This document shows, piece by piece, positions 8,621 through 19,536 of a stretch of DNA of 64,000 bases. Source of the stretch: Pseudoxanthomonas beigongshangi. GTDB taxonomy: Bacteria; Pseudomonadota; Gammaproteobacteria; Xanthomonadales; Xanthomonadaceae. The first letter of the stretch is position 1. Every line of letters starts with the position of its first letter. The stretch spans positions 184,789-248,788 of the forward strand of contig NZ_JADHDV010000003.1 in NCBI RefSeq assembly GCF_016820515.1, given 5' to 3'. The position numbers and the translations under genes were made by a program. Below the pieces are notes generated by a model, which worked only from the letters and a program-made list of their open reading frames with translations, was not told the DNA's origin and ran no database searches.

Positions 8621-9816
8621 GTTGCGAGGCGTTCCTCGATGGCCGAGAACGCCGAACGTCCCCCGGCGCGCGCTTCGGGAACGCCGGTGACGAAGTAGGC
8701 CACGCCCGTGCCGGTCACCGGATCGACCCAGAGGCCGGACAGCAGGCCATAGGCCGAGCCGGAATGGCCGAAGCGTTCGATGCCATCGCCGAACGGATCG
8801 TCGTGGCATCCCTCGCGCGGCGTCGCCAAGGTCTGCACCGCCAATCCGTAGCGACAGAAGAAGCCGCGTCCGCCCTGCCCGCTTTCGTCCTCTTCCGACG
8901 TCAGGCCGGTACCGGGTGAATAACGCCACTGCGGTTCCACCAGGGTACGCACCGATTCCGGACGCAACAGGCGGACCCCGTCCACCTCGCCTTCGGACAG
9001 CAGCAGGCGGCCGATTTTCGCCAGCCCGTTCGCCGAGATCCGCAGGCCTCCCTGCGGCGAGAACAAGGCGCCGTTGTCGCCGGCCCGCCATCGCGCCAGA
9101 TCGCAGCTGCCATCAGCGGCAGGGACCACCGGGCATTCCGGCCGGTGCCCGCGATTGTCGTCACGTACCGGCTGGCGGCCCTCGTCATACAGCACCACGG
9201 CGCGTGCGGCGGTCGCGTCATCGCAACTGGCCCAGTTGAAGCATCCATCGATATCCAGCGGCAGCAGCACCAGGCGCTGCATCAGTCTGTCGAAACGCTC
9301 GCCCGTGGCCTTTTCCATCACCGACGCGACCAACGGAAAATCCAGGTTGGCGTAGCGGAAAAACGTGCCCGGCGCGTGTGCCGGATCCCAGGCGCGCGGA
9401 TCGGCCAATACATCCTGCAACAAGCCGCCCAACGGCACCTGGTAGTAGCCCGCCGCGTCGGTCAGGCCGGCGCGGTGCGAGAGCAGCAGGCGCAGGGTGA
9501 TCGGTGTATCGGGGAAAGCCGGGTTGCGCAGCCGCCATCCCAGCCAGCGCGACACGTCGGCATCCAGATCCAGTTGCCCCGCCTCGACCAACCGCATCAC
9601 TCCGATGGCGGTGACCAGCTTGGATATCGAGGCGATGCGCACCGGATCCGCTGCCGTCACCGCGCGGTTCGCGGCGATGTCGGCCAGCCCGCGCGCATCG
9701 GTGGCGGTGATGCCTTCGCGATCGAAGACCACGCGGACGGTGGCGATGGGCTCGTTGGCATGCAACGGCATCGCGGCAAGCAACACCCCAAGCAGAAACC
9801 CGGTACGCACCATCAT
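8614..9816 (-). CDS. Secreted serine hydrolase, class C beta-lactamase fold
   Basis: A 400-residue protein with a signal peptide (to about LHA, residue 20). The PF00144 motifs are present: SISK (Ser63 nucleophile, Lys66), YAN (Tyr155, Asn157) and an HSG triad near the C-terminus replacing KTG. Such proteins include esterases, D-aminopeptidases and PBP-like peptidases; a real beta-lactamase role is not implied. AGGAG lies just upstream of two adjacent ATG codons (9816 and 9813). The stop codon TAG lies in the last REP unit of the array. It is convergent with the glycosidase-like gene. Confidence 0.85.
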   Translation of the reverse strand: MMVRTGFLLGVLLAAMPLHANEPIATVRVVFDREGITATDARGLADIAANRAVTAADPVRIASISKLVTAIGVMRLVEAGQLDLDADVSRWLGWRLRNPAFPDTPITLRLLLSHRAGLTDAAGYYQVPLGGLLQDVLADPRAWDPAHAPGTFFRYANLDFPLVASVMEKATGERFDRLMQRLVLLPLDIDGCFNWASCDDATAARAVVLYDEGRQPVRDDNRGHRPECPVVPAADGSCDLARWRAGDNGALFSPQGGLRISANGLAKIGRLLLSEGEVDGVRLLRPESVRTLVEPQWRYSPGTGLTSEEDESGQGGRGFFCRYGLAVQTLATPREGCHDDPFGDGIERFGHSGSAYGLLSGLWVDPVTGTGVAYFVTGVPEARAGGRSAFSAIEERLATP

Positions 9817-10042
9817 GCTCTCCTGTGAAATCGGGCGGCCCATGCGAGCGGGCCATGCAACGCCTGCCGCGCCATGGGTTGAAGCCTACTGCATCGCCTT
9901 CCGGCAGACGACCGCCACGGCGGTGAACCGGAACACCGCGTGGTGGATGGCGCGCCGTTGACGCGGCGCGTCATCGCCAGCACTCGATGCCGTGCGGCGA
10001 GTCGCGAACGAAGGCGACGGGCGTCGTGTTCTAATCCACACC

Positions 10043-11149
<1,107 letters not shown>

Positions 11150-11249
11150 TCGCCAGGGGATGTGCCATCGCCGGGAACGGTGGCGCGGAGCGCCGATGCC
11201 AGCCTGACCGCGCAGGCGCCACGATTGTCCACAACGCCGGGGCGCCGAA

Positions 11250-12302
11250 CTACTTCAGGCACGCACCCAACTGGTTCTCCGCATACCACAGCGCGCGCCG
11301 CGCCTGGTCGTAGGCCGCGTCGCCACGGCGCGGCAGCATCTGCCGGGCCATGATCGGGTCCGCACCATGGGCCAGTGCGTACTCGACCTGTTCCAGTTCG
11401 GTCAGGTGGGTACGGGCGGTAGCCAGCAGTTTCTGCACTTTCGCCGCCTCGCACGAAGCGGCGCGTTTCTGCAACGCTTCCAATGCGGTGCGGATGCGAC
11501 GGCTGGCTTCGCCCGACAGGCCCGGCACCTTCTCGTGCGCGATGGGCGCCGCCTTGTAGGCATTGCCGGTTTCCGCGCGTCCCAGGTCCGAGGCCTGCTC
11601 GTAGGCCTGCGGTTTGAAACCCACCTCCGGCGGCGGCCGCGCCCGTACCGTCTGCCGCTCTTCGCCGAAGATCTTCTTGCCGATCGCCGCCAGGCCATCG
11701 CCGAGTTTGCGCGCGGCCTGCTGGCCGAGGGTGCCGTCGCTGGCCCAGGTACCACCGAACGGACTGTCGGGATCGGTTTCGATGGGATTGGGCGGATACA
11801 GCAGATCCCGCGCGCGCTTGAGTTCGCGTTCGTTGGGCAGGCCCGGCGGATTGGCCGGAGGCTCGTTCTTCGCCATCGGATCGATGCGTGCCTGTGGCGG
11901 CAGCCTGGCCCGGCCCGTGTCGCGGTCGTACAGGCGATCGACGACCCGGTTTTCCTTGGGAACGAGTGTCGCGGTACGCCTAGCTTCCGGCCGCACCATG
12001 CTCGCCGGCTCAGGCGTGCGGGGCGACGCGATCGTGTCCGCTGATGGCGTCGTGGCGGCGTCCGGCGATCGGCGAACATCGGCCGGAGGATGCGTGACGG
12101 GCGACCAGCGCGGCCGTTCCAGATAGACCACCCGCAGCGAATCATCGTCGCGCGCGGTGGGCAACATGGGTCCTCTCAGCAGCAGCTTGCCAATCAGCAG
12201 CAGGATGGCGGCAGCGGTGGCCGCGGCGATGACGCGTGAGGCGGATTCATCGGGATAAGTGAATCTCACGCGATCTACTGCCTTCGGAGCGATGGTGGTC
12301 AT
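11250..12302 (-). CDS. Hypothetical protein with N-terminal membrane anchor
   Basis: A 350-residue protein I do not recognise. One transmembrane helix at about residues 24-42 is followed by a long Pro/Arg/Thr-rich, probably disordered region (about 60-170) and a C-terminal, mostly helical domain (about 240-350) with two cysteines. The topology, with a short cytoplasmic end, a single anchor and a Pro-rich periplasmic linker, resembles TonB-like or DUF4124/DUF4398-type envelope proteins, but no signature is visible. An ATG at 12302 is preferred to the TTG nine bases upstream. Codon composition matches the neighbourhood. Confidence 0.7.
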   Translation of the reverse strand: MTTIAPKAVDRVRFTYPDESASRVIAAATAAAILLLIGKLLLRGPMLPTARDDDSLRVVYLERPRWSPVTHPPADVRRSPDAATTPSADTIASPRTPEPASMVRPEARRTATLVPKENRVVDRLYDRDTGRARLPPQARIDPMAKNEPPANPPGLPNERELKRARDLLYPPNPIETDPDSPFGGTWASDGTLGQQAARKLGDGLAAIGKKIFGEERQTVRARPPPEVGFKPQAYEQASDLGRAETGNAYKAAPIAHEKVPGLSGEASRRIRTALEALQKRAASCEAAKVQKLLATARTHLTELEQVEYALAHGADPIMARQMLPRRGDAAYDQARRALWYAENQLGACLK

Positions 12303-12564
12303 CCGCTTCAACGCGCGGACAGGATGCCGGTTGACCGATATTGCCTGTGCAAGTTCCCATCATTTGAAGCCCCATGCCGGAACCGGCGCGTCGGCGTTTT
12401 ACTGATGTTCATGCGCTCACGTCGGCACGATGTTTGTTTTTCGTTTTGCACCCGGCGAATGCCGTACGGCCTGGACGGCATGCGGGAACGATCAAGCCGC
12501 CATGCGAAAGCGCGGCGCTGCATCCTGTCCTGTGAAAGCGCACGCGGGATTCATGGATGGCGTG
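12303..12564. other. Intergenic region upstream of the hypothetical gene
   Basis: Together with the terminator that follows, this makes about 320 bp without a gene. It is less GC-rich than its surroundings in places (around 12330-12450) and probably holds the promoter of the minus-strand hypothetical gene. I see no operator or small coding frame with a credible ribosome binding site. Confidence 0.4.
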
Positions 12565-12603
12565 AAAAAGAAAAAAAAGGCGGCCCGTGGGCCGCCTTTT
12601 TCA
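12565..12603 (-). terminator. Rho-independent terminator of aceE
   Basis: GGCGGCCC at 12579-12586 pairs with GGGCCGCC at 12589-12596. On the minus strand the stem is followed by a run of eight U. It begins 26 bp past the aceE stop. A shorter T run on the plus strand gives it some bidirectional character. Confidence 0.9.
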
Positions 12604-12621
12604 TGAAGCCGCTCCGCCGGT

Positions 12622-15315
12622 TCAGACGCCGATGGGGTTGGCCTTCTCCACATCGATCTTGTACTGCTTGATCGCGCGGGCGACGTCCTTTCCGGTCATC
12701 TTGCCTTCCTTCGCCAGCGCCGCGATCGCGGCATGGGCGATGTAGTAGCGGTCGACCTCGAAGAAGCGGCGCAGGTTGGCGCGGGTGTCGCTGCGGCCGA
12801 AGCCGTCGGTGCCCAGCACGGTGTACTGCGTCGGCACGAAGGCGCGGATCTGGTCGGCATAGCCGCGCACGTAGTCGGTGGCGGCGATGGCCGGGCCCTG
12901 GCGACCTTCCAGTTGCTCGGTCACGTAGGCCTTGCGCGGCGCCTTCGCTTCCGGATTCAGGCGATTCCAGCGCTCGACATCGAAACCGTCGCGACGCAGC
13001 TCGTTGAAGCTCGGGCAGGACCAGATGTCGGCGGTGACGCCGAAATCCTTGTCCAGCAGTTCCGCCGCCGCGATCGCCTCGCGCAGGATGGTGCCGCTGC
13101 CGAGCAGTTGCACGCGCAGCTCGCCCTTCTTCGGCTTGCCCGCGTCCTTCAACAGGTACATGCCCTTGATGATGCCCTCGGCCGCACCTTCCGGCATGTC
13201 CGGATGGGCGTAGTTCTCGTTCATCAGGGTGATGTAGTAGTACTCGTCGACCTGCTCCTGCATCATCCGCTGCACGCCGTGCTGCAGGATCACCGCGACT
13301 TCGTAGCCGAAGGTCGGGTCGTAGCTGCGGCAGTTCGGAATCGCGCCGGCCAGCAGGTGGCTGTGGCCGTCTTCGTGCTGCAGGCCCTCGCCGTTCAGGG
13401 TGGTGCGGCCGGCGGTGCCGCCGAGCAGGAAGCCGCGGGTGCGCATGTCCGCCGCCTGCCAGGCGAGATCGCCCACGCGCTGGAAGCCGAACATCGAGTA
13501 GTAGATGTAGAACGGCAGCATCGGCACGTTGCTGACCGAGTAGCTGGTGCCGGCGGCCATCCACGACGCGATCGCGCCCGGCTCGCTGATGCCCTGTTGC
13601 AGCACCTGGCCGCTCTGGTCCTCGCGGTAGTACATCAGCTGGTCGGCGTCGACCGGCTTGTACTTCTGGCCGAACGGCGCGTAGATGCCGATCTGGCGGA
13701 ACATGCCCTCCATGCCGAAGGTACGCGCCTCGTCGGCCACGATCGGCACGATGCGCGGGCCGATCTGCTTGTCGCGCAGGGTGATGTTCAGCGCCTGCAC
13801 GAACGCCATGGTGGTGGAGATCTCGCGCTCGCCGGTGGATTTGAGCAGGCGCTCGTAGGTCTCCAGCTTGGGGGCCTCGAACGACTCGGCGGCCTTGCGG
13901 CGGCGCTGCGGCAGGTACCCGCCCAGCGCGGCGCGGCGTTCCTTGAGGTACTGCACTTCCGGCGAATCCTCGCCCGGATGGTAGAACGGGATCTGCGAGG
14001 CTTCCTCAAGCTGCTTGTCGGTGATCGGAATGTTGAAGCGATCCCGGAAGGTGCGGATGGCGTCGTCGTCCAGCTTCTTGGTCTGGTGGGTCGGGTTGAG
14101 CGATTCGCCGGCCGAACCCATGCCGTAACCCTTGACCGTCTTGGCCAGGATCACGGTCGGCATGCCCTGGGTGTTCACCGCCTCGTGGAACGCGGCGTAG
14201 ACCTTGTGCGGATCATGGCCGCCGCGGTTCAGGCGCCAGATGTCGTCGTCGGAGAGATTGGCGACCATCGCCGCGGTCTCCGGATACTTGCCGAAGAAAT
14301 TCGCGCGGGTATAGGCGCCGCCGAAGGCCTTGCAGTTCTGGTACTCGCCATCGACGGTTTCCATCATCAGCTTCTTCAGCACGCCGTCGGTGTCGCGCGC
14401 CAGGAGCGGATCCCAGTAGCTGCCCCACAGCAGCTTGATCACGTTCCAGCCGCCGCCGCGGAACACGCCTTCCAGCTCCTGGATGATCTTGCCGTTGCCG
14501 CGCACCGGGCCGTCCAGGCGCTGCAGGTTGCAGTTGACCACGAAGATCAGGTTGTCCAGGCCCTCGCGGCCGGCCAGCGCGATCGCGCCCAGGGTTTCCG
14601 GCTCGTCCGACTCGCCGTCGCCGATGAAGCACCACACCTTGCGATCGGACTTCTCGATCAGGCCGCGGTGTTCCAGGTACTTCATGAACTGCGCCTGGTA
14701 GATCGCCGCCAGCGGTCCCAGGCCCATCGACACGGTCGGGGTCTGCCAGAAGTCCGGCATCAGCCACGGATGCGGATACGAGGAAATGCCCTGGCCGTCG
14801 ACTTCCATGCGGAAGTTGTCCAGCTGCGCCTCGTCGATGCGGCCTTCCAGGAAGGCGCGCGCGTAGATGCCCGGCGAGCTGTGGCCCTGGATGAACAGCA
14901 GATCGCCCGGATGGTTTTCGCTGGGCGCGCGCCAGAAGTGATTGAAGCCCACGTCATAGAGGGTGGCGCCGGAAGCGAAGCTGGCGATGTGGCCGCCGAG
15001 GTCGCCGGGCTTGCGGTTGGCGCGCACCACGGTGGCCATCGCGTTCCACCGGATGATCGAGCGGATGCGCCATTCCAGCGCGGCGTCGCCGGGCGACTTG
15101 GCCTCGTTCTGCGGCGCGATGGTGTTGACGTACTCGGTGGTGGGCGAGAACGGCAGGTAGGCGCCCGCGCGGCGCGTGACTTCGACCATGCCTTCCAGCA
15201 GCTGATGTGCACGCAGGGCGCCGTTCTTCTCGATCACCGCCTGCATCGAATCGATCCATTCGCGGGTTTCCAACGGATCCGGATCGCTCTGCAGCATCTC
15301 GTTCAACCAGTTCAT
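12622..15315 (-). CDS. aceE: Pyruvate dehydrogenase E1 component, homodimeric type
   Basis: An 897-residue protein that closely matches AceE (887 aa in E. coli). It decarboxylates pyruvate with thiamine diphosphate and passes the acetyl group to the lipoyl E2, feeding the TCA cycle in the cytoplasm. The ThDP-binding motif begins with GDG at residues 232-234 and ends with NCN about 30 residues later. The start at 15315 (MNWLNEML) has GGGAG about 6 bases upstream. Unlike in E. coli, aceF and lpd are not adjacent: a strong terminator follows directly and a signalling cassette lies divergently upstream. Confidence 0.97.
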   Translation of the reverse strand: MNWLNEMLQSDPDPLETREWIDSMQAVIEKNGALRAHQLLEGMVEVTRRAGAYLPFSPTTEYVNTIAPQNEAKSPGDAALEWRIRSIIRWNAMATVVRANRKPGDLGGHIASFASGATLYDVGFNHFWRAPSENHPGDLLFIQGHSSPGIYARAFLEGRIDEAQLDNFRMEVDGQGISSYPHPWLMPDFWQTPTVSMGLGPLAAIYQAQFMKYLEHRGLIEKSDRKVWCFIGDGESDEPETLGAIALAGREGLDNLIFVVNCNLQRLDGPVRGNGKIIQELEGVFRGGGWNVIKLLWGSYWDPLLARDTDGVLKKLMMETVDGEYQNCKAFGGAYTRANFFGKYPETAAMVANLSDDDIWRLNRGGHDPHKVYAAFHEAVNTQGMPTVILAKTVKGYGMGSAGESLNPTHQTKKLDDDAIRTFRDRFNIPITDKQLEEASQIPFYHPGEDSPEVQYLKERRAALGGYLPQRRRKAAESFEAPKLETYERLLKSTGEREISTTMAFVQALNITLRDKQIGPRIVPIVADEARTFGMEGMFRQIGIYAPFGQKYKPVDADQLMYYREDQSGQVLQQGISEPGAIASWMAAGTSYSVSNVPMLPFYIYYSMFGFQRVGDLAWQAADMRTRGFLLGGTAGRTTLNGEGLQHEDGHSHLLAGAIPNCRSYDPTFGYEVAVILQHGVQRMMQEQVDEYYYITLMNENYAHPDMPEGAAEGIIKGMYLLKDAGKPKKGELRVQLLGSGTILREAIAAAELLDKDFGVTADIWSCPSFNELRRDGFDVERWNRLNPEAKAPRKAYVTEQLEGRQGPAIAATDYVRGYADQIRAFVPTQYTVLGTDGFGRSDTRANLRRFFEVDRYYIAHAAIAALAKEGKMTGKDVARAIKQYKIDVEKANPIGV

Positions 15316-15549
15316 TACCACTCCCAATCTGTCGCGCGGGACCGCGCAGACGTTGTCGTTTTCAGGACTTTGAAGTGTAGCGCACCGCCCCTGTCCCGAT
15401 CTGGCTACGCGGGCGTATGGATTCGTGATTTTTTCGTTGTCCTGGCCGGTTTGACCACACCAAAATGAGACCTCTGGCGCTGCGCGCCGGGTGCCCGGGC
15501 GACGTATCATCCGTGCGGGGGGACACATCGCAGGGATTCGGGGTGCCGC

Positions 15550-17544
15550 ATGAAGGGAAGTCGGCAGGACGGGGCTTTGTCGCCGGAGCGAACCGGCGTG
15601 GTGCATTGGCGCCGGAGCCTGCGCACCCGCATCGCGCTGTGGTCGGGCGTGATCAACGTCGCCGTGCTCCTGCTGCTGGCGGTCGGCATCGCCTGGTTCG
15701 CGCGCCGGCTGATCATCGAGGACGCCCGCCGCGACACCATCGCCAGCACCCAGGAGGCCGCGGATCGGCTGGACACCGCCCTGCGCGCGGTCGTCATCAC
15801 CACCAGCGGATTGTCCGATTTGCTGGCCAATTCCAACCTCGACCCGGCCGAGCTCACCACCACCCTGCGGGCGATGGTGCGCGCCACGCCCGGCAGCGTC
15901 GGCGGCCTGCTGGTGGTCGAACCGGAGCAGCCCGGCCAGGCCGGATTCGCGCGTTACATCAGCGCCAACGGCCGGGATCGCGATTTCATCGCCGACGGCT
16001 ACGACTACCGCGCACAGGGCTGGTACCGGCGCACCGTGTCCGCGCCCGGCGGCTGGTGGTCCGAACCCTACCTCAACCGAACCGCGGGCGACGTCTGGAT
16101 GGTCACCTACAACCGTCCGCTGCGTCCGCAGGGCCGCGGCGTGACGACCCGTGGCATGGTCAGCCTGGACGTCCCGCTGTCCGAACTCACCGGCAGCTTC
16201 GAGAGCCTGGCCAACCTGCCCGGCTGGCGGGTCTCGCTGGTCGCGCCGGCCGGCACGCTGGCCGCGAATCCCGATGTGGGGGTGGAAGACAACCTCACCC
16301 TGGAACAGCACATCCGTCGCGCCGGACGCCCGGACCTGCAACCGGCGGCCGACGCCGTGCGCCTGCACCAGCCACTGCAGTTGATGCATACCGACGCCCG
16401 GACCGGCGAGAAACGCTTCACCGTGGTCGAGCCGATCGGCCAGAGCGGATGGAGCCTGCTGGTGGCGCAGTCCTACGCGCTGATCATGGCGCGCCTGGAT
16501 CAGGCGCTGGGCTGGCTGCTGGCCGGCGGAGCGGTGCTGGCACTGCTTTGCATGCTGCTGGTGCGGCGGCTGGCCGGCCGCATCAGCCAGCCGGTCGAAC
16601 AGCTGACCGCCTCGGCCGCGTACCTGGCCGAGGGCCACTACGACACCCCGGTGCCCTATACCCGCCGCCTGGACGAGGTCGGCCTGATGGCGCGCACGCT
16701 GGAACACGCGCGCACCTCCATCCAGCGGCAGCTGGCGGAAATCGAGGAGATGGGCGCGGCCCGGCAGAAGCTGGAGAGCGAACTGGCGATCGCGCGCGAC
16801 ATCCAGTTGGCGATGCTGCCGCCCGGACGCGTCATCGATCGCGATGATCGCCATCTGGAAGTCTTCGCGCTGCTGGAGCCGGCCAAGGCGGTCGGCGGCG
16901 ATTTCTACAGTTTCATCGAGGGCGGCGACGGTCGGCTGTGGTTCGCGATTGGCGATGTCTCCGACAAGGGCGTGCCGGCGGCGCTGTTCATGGCGCGCAC
17001 GGTCACCGTGCTGGAAGTCGCCGCGCGCGCCGGAGACTCGCCTTCGGCGGTGCTGGCGGAAGCCTCGCACCGGCTGGTCGAGGGCAACGACACCTGCATG
17101 TTCGCCACCGTGCTGTTCGGCTGCGTGGATCCGCGCAGCGGGCAGTGCGTGCTGGCCAGCGCCGGCCACGACGCCCCGCTGCTGCTGCATGCCGACGGCG
17201 CCTGCGAAACGCTGCCGGTCGCCTCCGGCCCGCCGCTGGGTTTCGAGGTCAGCCAGGAATTTCCGCTGTGGCGGGGCCGGTTGCCGGCCGGCGCCACCCT
17301 GCTGGCCTACACCGATGGGGTGACCGAGGCGTTCGATCCCGCGCAGCGGGCGTTCGGCCTGGAGCGCCTGATCGACGGGCTGCGCCCGGACGAGAGCGCG
17401 CGGATGCAATGCGAGGACGTGATCGCGCGGGTGCATGGCTTCGCCCATCCGGCGCCGCAGTCGGACGACATCACGGTGCTGGCGATGCGCCTGCGCCAGG
17501 ATCACCGGATTCAACCACGCGTGGAGGAGGCAGCCATATGCTGA
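15550..17544 (+). CDS. RsbU-like membrane sensor PP2C phosphatase
   Basis: A 664-residue protein: TM helix about 29-49, a periplasmic Cache-like sensor domain (about 50-310), TM helix about 316-336, a HAMP domain, a short coiled coil (about 390-420) and a SpoIIE/PP2C phosphatase domain (about 430-650). Metal-binding acidic motifs are visible: GGDFYS near 450, GDVSDKG near 469, YTDGVTEA near 587 and SDDITVL near 639. By analogy with RsbU it dephosphorylates a STAS antagonist in response to an extracytoplasmic signal. It overlaps the next gene by 7 bp, so the cassette is one operon. Confidence 0.88.
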   Translation: MKGSRQDGALSPERTGVVHWRRSLRTRIALWSGVINVAVLLLLAVGIAWFARRLIIEDARRDTIASTQEAADRLDTALRAVVITTSGLSDLLANSNLDPAELTTTLRAMVRATPGSVGGLLVVEPEQPGQAGFARYISANGRDRDFIADGYDYRAQGWYRRTVSAPGGWWSEPYLNRTAGDVWMVTYNRPLRPQGRGVTTRGMVSLDVPLSELTGSFESLANLPGWRVSLVAPAGTLAANPDVGVEDNLTLEQHIRRAGRPDLQPAADAVRLHQPLQLMHTDARTGEKRFTVVEPIGQSGWSLLVAQSYALIMARLDQALGWLLAGGAVLALLCMLLVRRLAGRISQPVEQLTASAAYLAEGHYDTPVPYTRRLDEVGLMARTLEHARTSIQRQLAEIEEMGAARQKLESELAIARDIQLAMLPPGRVIDRDDRHLEVFALLEPAKAVGGDFYSFIEGGDGRLWFAIGDVSDKGVPAALFMARTVTVLEVAARAGDSPSAVLAEASHRLVEGNDTCMFATVLFGCVDPRSGQCVLASAGHDAPLLLHADGACETLPVASGPPLGFEVSQEFPLWRGRLPAGATLLAYTDGVTEAFDPAQRAFGLERLIDGLRPDESARMQCEDVIARVHGFAHPAPQSDDITVLAMRLRQDHRIQPRVEEAAIC

Positions 17545-17975
17545 TACGCCTGATCGTGCCGGGCGAGTACGCCGGGGTGGAAGATCTCAACGCCTCGCTG
17601 GAGGCCGTGCTCAACCGCCACGGCATGGCCCGGGCCATCCGTGACGACGTAAGGCTGATCGTCGAGGAACTGGCCAGCAATGCCATCGACTACGGCGGCG
17701 AACCGGCCGCCGGCACCGCGCAGCACGAACTGTCGGTGGACATCAGCATCGAGGACGGGTTGCTGCACCTGGAATTCCGCGACACCGGCGCGCCGTTCGA
17801 TCCGCTCAGCGCGCCGGAACCCGACATCGACGCCGACATCCGTGATCGCGCCATCGGCGGCCTCGGCGTCTACTTGATCCGGCAACTGGCGCACCGGATC
17901 ACCTACCAGCGCATCGACGCCTGCAATGTCCTGCGCGTCAGCCTGCGCATTCCCCAACCGGAGAGCGAACCATGA
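17538..17975 (+). CDS. RsbW-like anti-sigma factor / HATPase serine kinase
   Basis: A 145-residue GHKL ATPase domain protein. The N-box EELASNAIDYG covers residues 43-53 (Asn48 is the Mg ligand), the G1 box is DTGAPFDP near 81 and GGLGVYL near 107 forms the lid. In partner switching such kinases bind a sigma factor or other target and phosphorylate a STAS antagonist. The start overlaps the phosphatase stop and its own stop overlaps the next start (ATGA). No sigma factor gene is in the window, so its target is unknown. Confidence 0.88.
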   Translation: MLIRLIVPGEYAGVEDLNASLEAVLNRHGMARAIRDDVRLIVEELASNAIDYGGEPAAGTAQHELSVDISIEDGLLHLEFRDTGAPFDPLSAPEPDIDADIRDRAIGGLGVYLIRQLAHRITYQRIDACNVLRVSLRIPQPESEP

Positions 17976-18355
17976 GCCTCGAAATCACCCTGCTGCCGCC
18001 CGGACAGGGCAGCCAGCGCGTCGTGGTGGCCGGCCGCCTGGACACCCATACCTATGAAGATCTGGACGAAGCGCTGGCGCCGTTGATGACGGCGCAACTG
18101 CATTCGCTGGTGCTGGATCTGTCGCAACTGGAGTACATAAGCAGCGCCGGCATCCGTTCGATTTTCAAGGCCCGCAAGACCCTGGCCGCGCATGGCGGCA
18201 AGGTACTGGTGGTCAATCCGCAGCCGCAAATCCAGAAGGTGTTCGACGTGGTCAAGGCGGTGCCGCTCAACGACATCTTCGGCTCCACCGCCGAGGCCGA
18301 CGCCTATCTGGACGCGATGCAGCGCAAGGTCCTGCAGGGCGATGACAGCGACTGA
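17972..18355 (+). CDS. STAS-domain anti-sigma factor antagonist, copy 1
   Basis: A 127-residue STAS protein (SpoIIAA/RsbV type). The phosphorylatable Ser lies in LEYISSAG (Ser57/Ser58). Its expected job is to bind the anti-sigma kinase when dephosphorylated by the phosphatase at the head of the operon. It overlaps the kinase gene by 4 bp (ATGA), implying coupled translation and near-equal amounts. Confidence 0.88.
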   Translation: MSLEITLLPPGQGSQRVVVAGRLDTHTYEDLDEALAPLMTAQLHSLVLDLSQLEYISSAGIRSIFKARKTLAAHGGKVLVVNPQPQIQKVFDVVKAVPLNDIFGSTAEADAYLDAMQRKVLQGDDSD

Positions 18356-18406
18356 CGCCGCCTGTCACACTGTCCGGCCTACCGGGGGCGCTCAGGGACA
18401 CCGCGC

Positions 18407-18781
18407 ATGAGTCTGGACATCGACATCTATCCACCCGTCAACGGCAACCAGTACATCGTGCTGACGGGCCGGCTGGATTCGCATACCCATGAAGCGCTGG
18501 ATGACCAGCTGGAGGCGCTGCTCGCCGGCAGGCCGCAGGCGCTGGTGCTGGATCTGGCGCACCTGGAATACATCAGCAGCGCCGGCGTGCGTTCAATCCT
18601 GAAGGCACGCAAGGCGCTGGCGCCGCACGAGGGCAAGCTGCTGCTGGTGCATCCGCAGGAGCAGATCCGCAAGGTCATCGAGATCGTGCAGGCGGTGCCG
18701 ATGGACAGCATCTTCGCCAGCACCGAGGAAGCCGACGCGTATCTGGATGCCTTGCAGCGGGACATCCTGGGCGGGTCGTGA
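18407..18781 (+). CDS. STAS-domain anti-sigma factor antagonist, copy 2
   Basis: A 124-residue paralog of the preceding gene; both share VLDL...LEYISSAG at the same position and KARK after it. The Ser57/Ser58 pair is retained, so it should still be a kinase substrate. It begins 51 bp after copy 1 with CAGGGA before the ATG. A second antagonist could sense a different phosphatase or tune the threshold of the switch; which one is not visible from sequence. The 144-bp repeat array starts about 40 bp downstream. Confidence 0.85.
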   Translation: MSLDIDIYPPVNGNQYIVLTGRLDSHTHEALDDQLEALLAGRPQALVLDLAHLEYISSAGVRSILKARKALAPHEGKLLLVHPQEQIRKVIEIVQAVPMDSIFASTEEADAYLDALQRDILGGS

Positions 18782-18823
18782 GGTCGCCAGGAGCAAGCGC
18801 TCCTCAACCGCCGAATGGCAAGT

Positions 18824-19430
18824 CAATCCCCCTTGGTCCCCCTTTTTCAAAGGGGGAAGTGAAAGCGGGTTTCCAGGCAATCTTACAGCTGGGATAGCCC
18901 CCTTTTAAAAGGGGGCGGGCACCTGCGAAGCAGGTGACGGGGGATTTGCTTTTGGCGCCAAAGCAAATCCCCCTCAATCCCCCTTTTGCAAAGGGGGAGG
19001 TAAAAAGCGGGTTTCCAGGCAATCTTGCGGCTGGGATAGCCCCCTTTTTAAAAGGGGGCGGGCGCCTGCGGAGCAGGTGACGGGGGATTTGCTTTTGGCG
19101 CCGAAAGCAAATCCCCCTCAATCCCCCTTTTGCAAAGGGGGAGGTAAAAGCGGGTTTCCAGGCAATCTTGCGGCTGAGAATAGCCCCCTTTGAAAAAGGG
19201 GGCGGGCGCCTGCGGAGCAGGTGACGGGGGATTTGCTTTTGGCGCCGAAAGCAAATCCCCCTCAATCCCCCTTTTTCAAAGGGGGAGGCAGAAGCGGGGG
19301 TCCAGGCAATCTTGCGGCTGAGAATAGCCCCCTTTGAAAAAGGGGGCGGGCGCCTGCGGAGCAGGCGACGGGGGATTTGCTTTCAGCGCCAAAAGCGAAT
19401 CCCCCTCATTCCCCTTTTTCAAAGGGGGAG
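18824..19430. repeat. Tandem array of 144-bp repeats
   Basis: Four complete units begin at 18824, 18964, 19108 and 19252 and a partial fifth at 19396; the period is 140 for the first and exactly 144 after that. Each unit contains CCCCCTTTTGCAAAGGGGG-type hairpins, a second CCCCCTTTT/AAAAGGGGG hairpin and a CACCTGC/GCAGGTG hairpin. It fills the 755-bp gap between the second STAS gene and the maeB stop. Open frames across it are artefacts of the period being a multiple of three. No transposase is linked. Confidence 0.9.
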
Positions 19431-19536
19431 GCACAAGCAGCGCTGACATAACCTCTTTGCACCGGGCCAGTGGCAGCAACGGCGAAGCATTCCCGCACAC
19501 CGGCCATCCCGCCTCACGGGATGGCCATGCGCCATC

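Noticed and set aside
8614..9816. True class C beta-lactamase / resistance gene
   Set aside because: The fold motifs are shared with many esterases and peptidases; KTG is replaced by HSG and there is no AmpR-type regulator.
12733..15468. 911-residue frame antisense to aceE
   Set aside because: aceE is certain on the minus strand, and this frame has only low-complexity composition.
18804..19500. Open frames across the 144-bp array
   Set aside because: Same reason: the period is divisible by three and the content is Pro/Arg-rich low complexity.
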